Shown here: positions 58,153 to 63,353 of the stretch, one piece after another
Position numbering within the stretch: the first letter of the stretch is position 1
Layout: each line of letters opens with the position of its first letter
NCBI RefSeq assembly: GCF_900115975.1
Contig: NZ_FOYM01000021.1
Location: 1 to 63,353, forward strand
Direction: 5' to 3'
DNA from: Desulfoscipio geothermicus DSM 3669
GTDB taxonomy: Bacteria > Bacillota > Desulfotomaculia > Desulfotomaculales > Desulfallaceae
Length of the DNA stretch: 63,353 nt
Made by a program: the position numbers and the translations under genes
The notes under the pieces: model-generated
Told to the model about the DNA's origin: nothing
What the model saw: the letters and a program-made list of their open reading frames with translations, nothing else
The model's database searches: none

Positions 58153-59013
58153 TTACTGAACCGCCTGCAGCAGTTCGTCCAGCGTTCTGACCACGGTAAT
58201 GCCGGCTTCGCCCAAACTCTTGATTTTGGACTCCGCGGTACCGAATCCTTCCGATACAATGGCCCCTGCGTGCCCCATCTTTTTGCCGGCGGGCGCCGTC
58301 TGGCCAGCGATAAAGGCTACGATTTTTTTGGGGTACCCGTTTTCGATTACGTATTTTGCAGCTAGTTCCTCACCGGCGCCGCCAATCTCGCCGATCATAA
58401 CGACGGTTTCGGTCTGGTCGTCATCCCGGAACAGGTGCAGGGCGTCGACAAAATCGGTTCCTTTGACGGGATCCCCGCCAATGCACACGCAGGTGGACTG
58501 GCCGATCCCTTTATAGGTCAAGTTTGAGGAAACTTCGTGGGTCAAAGTGCCGCTGCGGGATATGATGCCTACGCTGCCCTCGCTGTAAATGTAACCGGGC
58601 ATGATACCTACTTTGCCCTTACCGGGGCTGATAACGCCGATGGTATTGGGGCCGATTACGCGCACGCCCGCTTTACGAGCCATGTTTCTTATCACCAGGC
58701 TGTCGTGAACGGGCACGAATTCGGTGATGATAACAATCAGCGGTATTTTATTGTCAATGGCTTCGATGGCCGCGCTCAACACACCGGCGGGCGGTACCAT
58801 AATCATAGAGGCGTCAACCTGGTGTTCTTTTTTAGCCGCCGCCACGGTATCGTACACGGTGACGCCGTGCACTTTTTGGCCACCCTTGCCGGGCGTTACT
58901 CCACCGACGACGTGAACGTTGTATTCCAGCATCTTCAGCGCGTGGTAGGTGCCCTGCTTGCCGGTTATTCCCTGGATGATGACGCGGGTATCCGGATTAA
59001 CTAAAATGGCCAT
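58153..59013 (-). CDS. sucD: Succinyl-CoA synthetase alpha subunit
   Basis: A 286-residue protein with the CoA-binding N-terminus VIIQGITGKQGTYHALKM, IGPNTIGVISPGKGKVGIMP, SRSGTLTHEVSSNLTYKGIG and the phosphohistidine motif MGHAGAIVSEGFGT near residue 247. With SucC it converts succinyl-CoA to succinate with substrate-level ATP or GTP formation. Its start overlaps the sucC stop by 17 bases. Confidence 0.93.
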   Translation of the reverse strand: MAILVNPDTRVIIQGITGKQGTYHALKMLEYNVHVVGGVTPGKGGQKVHGVTVYDTVAAAKKEHQVDASMIMVPPAGVLSAAIEAIDNKIPLIVIITEFVPVHDSLVIRNMARKAGVRVIGPNTIGVISPGKGKVGIMPGYIYSEGSVGIISRSGTLTHEVSSNLTYKGIGQSTCVCIGGDPVKGTDFVDALHLFRDDDQTETVVMIGEIGGAGEELAAKYVIENGYPKKIVAFIAGQTAPAGKKMGHAGAIVSEGFGTAESKIKSLGEAGITVVRTLDELLQAVQ

Positions 59014-60172
59014 GGTCAGTCACCCTCTTTTTGTTCATTTGTTCCAGCAGCAGGATAACTGCTTCCTCGGTTGTACCGAATTTGATAATGGGTATGTTTT
59101 TGCTTTCTAAAATGGCCCAGCCTTCATCCTGGGAGTGGCCTCTCATTTTGACCACAATGGCCTGGGTGGGCTGGAGTTCGTCAATGACCTGAGCGATCCC
59201 CTTGGCCATTTGTTCGCAGTTATTGATTCCGCCAAACAGGTTGATGAAAACTCCCTCGACACCGGGGGTTTTGAGCACTACCCGCAGCGCGTCAGCCGTC
59301 TTTTCCATGGTGGCATCTCCACCAAGGTCCAAAAAGTTGGCCGGCACGCCGCCATGTGCCGAGATCATATCCATGGAAGCCATGCCCAGACCGGCGCCGC
59401 CGGCGATAAGACCAATGTTGCCTTTACCCATACCCACATAGGATATGCCCAGGGACTTGGCTTCCGCTTCCAGCGGGTCGGAAATCTCGGTCTTCCGTTC
59501 AAAGCCCTGCACAGCCTTGATCCTGAATAGAGCCGAGTCGTCGATCTCCACCTTGGAATCGGCAGCCAACACATTACCGGACGCATCAATGACCAGCGGG
59601 TTGATTTCCGCAGTTATCGCGTTATATGCAAAATAACTGCGCACCAGGTTATGCAATATTTTGGCCGCTTGTACCAGTTGCTTGCCCTGCAGGCCTGTTT
59701 TTAGCAACAGGTCGAGCATCTGGTTCATCCGGGGCTGCGCCAGCGGGTCAAGGTGCATTTTAAACAGTTGATGGGGGTAGTCCCGAGCCACTTGCTCGAT
59801 ATCCATGCCGCCCTGGGCGGAGACCATCAATAGCGGCAGTGATTCCCGGGGGTCCAGGGTTATCCCCATGTAGAACTCCCGTGCTATGTCCAGCTTTTCT
59901 TCGATAAGAATTATTTCCACACGCTCGCCGGACAGCTCCATGGATTGCAGGTCCGCAACAGCTTGCACCAGTTCCTGTTCATCCGCGGCGAATTTGATGC
60001 CGCCCGCCTTACCGCGTCCACCGCGCAGCACCTGGCTTTTAACCACTACGGAATAGCCTATTTCCCGGGCCGCTTCAATGGCCGCCTGCGCAGTGCGCAC
60101 GGCTGTACCTCGAGGGGTGGGAATACCAGCTTGGCTAAAGATTTGTTTTCCTTCGAATTCATATAATTTCAT
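58997..60172 (-). CDS. sucC: Succinyl-CoA synthetase beta subunit
   Basis: A 391-residue ATP-grasp subunit: MKLYEFEGKQIFSQAGIPTP, VVKSQVLRGGRGKAGGIKFA, AEINPLVIDASGNVLAADSK and NLFGGINNCEQMAKGI. It binds the nucleotide and succinate. ATGA overlap with korC upstream and overlap with sucD downstream indicate tight translational coupling of 2-oxoglutarate oxidation with ATP formation. Confidence 0.93.
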   Translation of the reverse strand: MKLYEFEGKQIFSQAGIPTPRGTAVRTAQAAIEAAREIGYSVVVKSQVLRGGRGKAGGIKFAADEQELVQAVADLQSMELSGERVEIILIEEKLDIAREFYMGITLDPRESLPLLMVSAQGGMDIEQVARDYPHQLFKMHLDPLAQPRMNQMLDLLLKTGLQGKQLVQAAKILHNLVRSYFAYNAITAEINPLVIDASGNVLAADSKVEIDDSALFRIKAVQGFERKTEISDPLEAEAKSLGISYVGMGKGNIGLIAGGAGLGMASMDMISAHGGVPANFLDLGGDATMEKTADALRVVLKTPGVEGVFINLFGGINNCEQMAKGIAQVIDELQPTQAIVVKMRGHSQDEGWAILESKNIPIIKFGTTEEAVILLLEQMNKKRVTDHGHFS

Positions 60173-60720
60173 TGTTTACCACCTTGCTGCTCACAGTATT
60201 CCAGCGCCACATCGACGGCCTTCATGTTCACCGCCTGGATCTTGGCCGGCAAGTTCCCGGCAATGGTGTTTTTCAGCGCTTCCAGAGATACCATTTTGGT
60301 GGCATTAACCAGCGCGGTGAGCATAATTGTGTTAGCGACCATTTTGTTGCCCACTTTTTCTTCGGCCAGCTTGGTAGCGGACACCCGGTGCAATTTCTTA
60401 ATTCCTTCCGGTATTTCTGTTACCAGGGTATCGTCAATGAATATATCCGCAGTTTCAATGTTTATATCTTTAATGTATTTATCAAAGGCAGGCTGGGACA
60501 TGGCGACGAAAATATCTGGGTTCAATGTCTTGGTATAGTCGATTGGCTCATCGGAAATAACTACCTCGGCCCGGCAAGCGCCGCCCCGGGCTTCGGGACC
60601 GTAACTCTGGGTCTGGGCAACTTCTTTGTTTTCATGGTAGCCTGCAGCCTGGGCCAGCAGCACTCCCATCAGAATCACACCCTGACCGCCAAAACCCGCC
60701 AGTTTTATCTCGGTTCTCAA
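60169..60720 (-). CDS. korC: 2-oxoacid:ferredoxin oxidoreductase gamma subunit
   Basis: About 183 residues: IKLAGFGGQGVILMGVLLAQ, QTQSYGPEARGGACRAEVVI and IMLTALVNATKMVSLEALKN are typical of the gamma subunit. A TTG start at 60720 (GGAGGGA upstream) overlaps the korD stop by four bases; the longer frame from 60759 is less likely. With KorA, KorB and KorD it forms the ferredoxin-reducing, CoA-dependent 2-oxoglutarate oxidoreductase (substrate inferred from sucCD). Confidence 0.9.
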   Translation of the reverse strand: MRTEIKLAGFGGQGVILMGVLLAQAAGYHENKEVAQTQSYGPEARGGACRAEVVISDEPIDYTKTLNPDIFVAMSQPAFDKYIKDINIETADIFIDDTLVTEIPEGIKKLHRVSATKLAEEKVGNKMVANTIMLTALVNATKMVSLEALKNTIAGNLPAKIQAVNMKAVDVALEYCEQQGGKQ

Positions 60721-60923
60721 TTCGCTCCCTCCTCGACCGTCAAGGCTAATTCCGGACAAATAAGTTCACAGGTCTTGCATTTGGTGCATTCTTCAGGTTC
60801 GGCTATACAGGGAATAATATAGCCTTTACCGTTCCTTTTCCCGGATGGCTTGATGATTTTCTTCGGACAGTAATGGGAGCAAAGATAACAGCCTTTACAA
60901 TATAGCTCGTCTATAATTACCAT
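60717..60923 (-). CDS. korD: 2-oxoacid:ferredoxin oxidoreductase delta (ferredoxin) subunit
   Basis: About 68 residues with two 4Fe-4S motifs: CKGCYLCSHYCPKKIIKPS and CTKCKTCELICPELALTV. It serves as the electron-exit subunit of the Kor complex. ATG at 60923 is preferred (AGGACGGTG upstream) over the GTG at 60932. Confidence 0.9.
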   Translation of the reverse strand: MVIIDELYCKGCYLCSHYCPKKIIKPSGKRNGKGYIIPCIAEPEECTKCKTCELICPELALTVEEGAN

Positions 60924-60941
60924 TTTTTTCACCGTCCTTGT

Positions 60942-61763
60942 TTAATTGGCGGCTGCCGCTTTGTGGATTTTTTCGTAATAGTAGCCGGCAAATTCCGGAC
61001 GCTGCGTGTCGTGATGCAAAGTACCGATCAGGAATTTTCCCGCAAGCTCCTCTGCGCTCTTGTCCTTGGCCGCGTTTGCGCTGATGGTGTTAGCCTTGAT
61101 CATATCCAGCAGCTTGGCGGGATCTGCCGTGCCGTGGATTACTCGCCCGGCCTGGGTGGGACACTGGGTCAGCACTTCCACAAAGGAGAAACCCTGGTGG
61201 TCTATAGCTTCGGCTATGGCTTTGCTGAGCTGCCGCGGGTGTGCCGTTGTCCAGCGGGCGACGTAGGTGGCACCGGAGGCCCGGGCCAGTTCGCAGCCAT
61301 TAAAAGGCATTTCCGGGTTACCGTACGGCGATGTTTTGGTCTTGCTGGCCGTGGGCGTGGTGGGCGCCACCTGGCCGCCGGTCATGCCGTAGATTTGGTT
61401 ATGAACCATGATTACGGTTATGTCAATGTTGCGCCTGGCCCCGTGGATAAAATGGTTGCCGCCGATGCCCAGGCAGTCGCCGTCACCGCTGAATACGATG
61501 ACTTTACGGTTGGGGTCGCTCATCTTCAGGCCAGTGGCAAATGGGATGGCGCGACCGTGCAGCACGTGCAGTGTGTCCGCATCAATGTAAACCGGTATCC
61601 AGCCCGAGCAGCCGATGCCGCCCACCAGTGCCAGCCGGTCGCGGATGCCCAAGTTTTCGATGGCTCTGACTGTAGCGTTTAAGATGGTGCCGTTGCCGCA
61701 GCCGGGGCACCACAAAAGAGGCAGCGCGTTTTTCCTGAGGTATTTTTCTCCTAACGGGTGCAT
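60942..61763 (-). CDS. korB: 2-oxoacid:ferredoxin oxidoreductase beta (TPP) subunit
   Basis: A 273-residue TPP-binding subunit: PLLWCPGCGNGTILNATVRA, VFSGDGDCLGIGGNHFIHGA and VIMVHNQIYGMTGGQVAPTT (GDG...N thiamine-diphosphate motif). GAAAGGAGGG precedes the ATG; it overlaps the korA stop by 13 bases. The C-terminus (GTLHHDTQRPEFAGYYYEKI) is normal for the family. Confidence 0.93.
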   Translation of the reverse strand: MHPLGEKYLRKNALPLLWCPGCGNGTILNATVRAIENLGIRDRLALVGGIGCSGWIPVYIDADTLHVLHGRAIPFATGLKMSDPNRKVIVFSGDGDCLGIGGNHFIHGARRNIDITVIMVHNQIYGMTGGQVAPTTPTASKTKTSPYGNPEMPFNGCELARASGATYVARWTTAHPRQLSKAIAEAIDHQGFSFVEVLTQCPTQAGRVIHGTADPAKLLDMIKANTISANAAKDKSAEELAGKFLIGTLHHDTQRPEFAGYYYEKIHKAAAAN

Positions 61764-62908
61764 GCTTGGGCCCTCCTTTCGATTTCAGCCTGAATCTCGC
61801 CGGGAGTGTGCAGCAGTCCACCCAGCTTGGACAAGCCGACCACTTCCTTCTGGCCGCCAACTGCTCGCTTGACTTCGTTTACTACGCGACCAATGTTTAG
61901 TTCGGGTACGATGAGGGTGCGCGCGCCAGCGGTCAGTTCAACCAGTTTTGTTTCCGGAAACGGCCAGATAATGCGCAGTTTCAGGTAGCCCGCTTTGATA
62001 CCTTTGGCGCGAGCATCCTTAACCGCCCGCAGCGAGGGCCTAGATGGGCTCCCAAAGCTGACTACGATTATTTCTGCGTCTTCGAGATAGCTTGATTCTA
62101 TGTCAACGAGCTGGTCGGCGTGGTCGGATATTTTCCGGCACAGCCGTTCAGTAAGCCGCGCGCATACATCAGGCAGGTGGGCCGCACGGTTACCTTGCTC
62201 GTCGTGCAGTTGGCCGTCAATCAGCAGTCTATAGCCTTCGTTGAACCCGGGCATACCGTCCAGCAGCCCGTTTGCTTGGGCTTTGTAGGGTTGGAAGTTT
62301 TCTTTGGCCGGCTTTTTCCGCTCCACCGGGGACAGGTTTGCCGGTATCCGCACTTTCTCGCGGGTGTGGCCCACGATTTCGTCGGATAATACATAAACCG
62401 GCACCCGGTAATGTTCGGACAGTTCAAACGCCTTATATGTCAAATCAAAGGCCTCCTGGCACGAGGATGGCATTAGGGCGATAATTTCATAATCACCGTG
62501 CGAACCGTATTTGGCCTGCATAATATCCTGTTGGCCCACCGCGGTTGGCATCCCGGTAGCGGGTCCGCCACGCATGACGTTGATTACCACTATCGGCGCT
62601 TCCACCGCTGATGCGTAGCCCACGCCTTCCTGTTTCAAGCTGATGCCGGGACCGGAAGATGCCGTGCATGCTTTCAGGCCGCCGAAAGAGGCGCCGATGG
62701 TCGCACAAATGCTGGCGATCTCATCTTCCATTTGCATAAACACACCGCCTACCTGGGGCAGGCGCTGGGCCATCGTTTCAGCCACTTCCGAGGCTGGAGT
62801 TATCGGGTAACCCGCAAAAAACCTGCAGCCAGCAGCTACGGCAGCCTCAACGATGGCTTCATTTCCTTGCAAAATCTTAACTTTTTCGTTGTTGACTTCT
62901 TGTCCCAT
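61751..62908 (-). CDS. korA: 2-oxoacid:ferredoxin oxidoreductase alpha subunit
   Basis: About 385 residues: ILQGNEAIVEAAVAAGCRFF, AGYPITPASEVAETMAQRLP, ACTASSGPGISLKQEGVGYA and VVINVMRGGPATGMPTAVGQ are signature blocks of the alpha subunit. AAGGAGGT before ATG 62908 decides the start over 62929. It is the first enzyme gene of the long leftward operon that continues through korBDC, sucCD, the TRAP genes, the dehydrogenase and the LarA-like gene. Confidence 0.93.
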   Translation of the reverse strand: MGQEVNNEKVKILQGNEAIVEAAVAAGCRFFAGYPITPASEVAETMAQRLPQVGGVFMQMEDEIASICATIGASFGGLKACTASSGPGISLKQEGVGYASAVEAPIVVINVMRGGPATGMPTAVGQQDIMQAKYGSHGDYEIIALMPSSCQEAFDLTYKAFELSEHYRVPVYVLSDEIVGHTREKVRIPANLSPVERKKPAKENFQPYKAQANGLLDGMPGFNEGYRLLIDGQLHDEQGNRAAHLPDVCARLTERLCRKISDHADQLVDIESSYLEDAEIIVVSFGSPSRPSLRAVKDARAKGIKAGYLKLRIIWPFPETKLVELTAGARTLIVPELNIGRVVNEVKRAVGGQKEVVGLSKLGGLLHTPGEIQAEIERRAQACTR

Positions 62909-62972
62909 ACTTAACCTCCTTGTTGTCATTTATCACTATCATTGTGTAAACGGTCATATACTGTCTATTTCA

Positions 62973-63353
62973 TCACCTCTTTGTCTTGTTTTTTTCTATG
63001 TGGTTGATTAGAAAACTAATTCGGTTTAAGATTCCTCGAAACTGACGCGACCCCCAATGTTCCTGGTTAAAGCTATGGCCGCTTTTTTTTACATTTTTTA
63101 TCTTGACAGGCATTTCATCCGGAGAAAAGCGGTTTTCCGGACCCATGATCCCGATTGACGCCGTAACTCTTCCTTTGTAGTCGAATACCGGAGAACCGAT
63201 GGCCACGGTTCCCGGATTTACTTCACCAAAGCTTAGCGCGTAACCGTTTTTCCGAATCTGGCTCAATTCAGCCATAATACTTTCTTTATTAACCCTTTTT
63301 CCCCTGGCCCCTAAAATTTGTTCAATTTGGTCAAGTACGCGGCTTATTTCATC
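62973..63353 (-). CDS. IclR-family regulator, C-terminal part (cut by window end)
   Basis: The frame is open to the right edge. LSQIRKNGYALSFGEVNPGT, VAIGSPVFDYKGRVTASIGI and MGPENRFSPDEMPV match the effector-binding domain of IclR-type regulators, which bind small organic acids. The DNA-binding domain lies outside the window. It is positioned directly upstream of korA on the same strand with a 64-base gap, so it probably controls this operon (inference). The C-terminal tail NHIEKNKTKR is short and polar. Confidence 0.85.
   Translation of the reverse strand, partial: DEISRVLDQIEQILGARGKRVNKESIMAELSQIRKNGYALSFGEVNPGTVAIGSPVFDYKGRVTASIGIMGPENRFSPDEMPVKIKNVKKSGHSFNQEHWGSRQFRGILNRISFLINHIEKNKTKR

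Noticed and set aside
1-63353. tRNA, rRNA, complete insertion sequence, prophage or integrase
   Set aside because: None was recognised on reading both strands; the only mobile-element trace is the frameshifted IS66 tnpA-like fragment at 29031-29326.

Overview
The window reads as a chromosome segment of an anaerobic Gram-positive bacterium. I infer a Peptococcaceae-type organism (Desulfotomaculum/Pelotomaculum-like) from strong AGGAGG ribosome sites with GTG/TTG starts, a class I two-subunit fumarase, succinate dehydrogenase, ferredoxin-dependent 2-oxoacid oxidoreductase, heterodisulfide-reductase (Hdr) modules and a TAXI-type TRAP transporter. Taxonomy is inference. No rRNA, tRNA or CRISPR array was recognised.

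0-12.6 kb: a PAP2 phosphatase, two acyl-CoA ligases (minus strand) and a divergent beta-oxidation-like operon (4724-10481). The operon encodes a thiolase-fold/DUF35 fusion, an SCP2-type thiolase, a small Cys-rich protein, two hotdog hydratase subunits, an SDR and an LCAD-type acyl-CoA dehydrogenase. A textbook sigma-54 promoter (4652-4667) precedes it. A convergent sigma-54 activator with CBS and PAS sensory domains (10488-12569) lies at its end and shares a bidirectional terminator.

12.6-25 kb: a truncated secreted protein fused to a histidine-kinase scrap, a squalene/hopene-type cyclase broken by a frameshift, an M48 protease, uracil salvage (permease and upp), an AhpD-like protein, deoC and an MrfA-type helicase.

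25-34.6 kb: an AT-richer, decaying accessory region. It holds an Fe-S flavoenzyme of the 2,4-dienoyl-CoA reductase type among fragments of two TrmA/RlmD-family methyltransferases, a membrane protein, a class I methyltransferase, an HD-GYP domain, an IS66 tnpA, a GNAT toxin interrupted by a stop codon (with its putative antitoxin) and an EamA transporter. It ends with UspA and an unusual HAD-YbaK fusion.

34.6-45.4 kb: an FAH-family hydrolase, a Na+/H+ antiporter, and a sulfur-relay/electron-transfer operon transcribed leftward: tusA, mvhD-like, hdrA fused to a GltD-like module, hdrA, a small winged-helix gene, hdrC, hdrB-like and dsrE. A divergent CsoR/CstR-family repressor sits next to two near-identical palindromic operators, one directly over the +1 region of its own promoter. 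This looks like a thiol/persulfide-responsive switch governing a TusA/DsrE-Hdr system and is the most interesting locus here.

45.4-63.3 kb: leftward central carbon operons. Fumarase alpha/beta, sdhC, sdhD, sdhB, sdhA, an FCD-type GntR regulator and a short UxaA-like protein form one unit. IclR-type regulator (cut by the window end), korABDC, sucCD, TAXI-TRAP transporter, Ldh2-family 2-hydroxyacid dehydrogenase and a LarA-like protein form the other. Together they could import a hydroxy- or dicarboxylic acid, oxidise it, and run 2-oxoglutarate to succinyl-CoA, succinate, fumarate and malate with ferredoxin and quinone as electron carriers.
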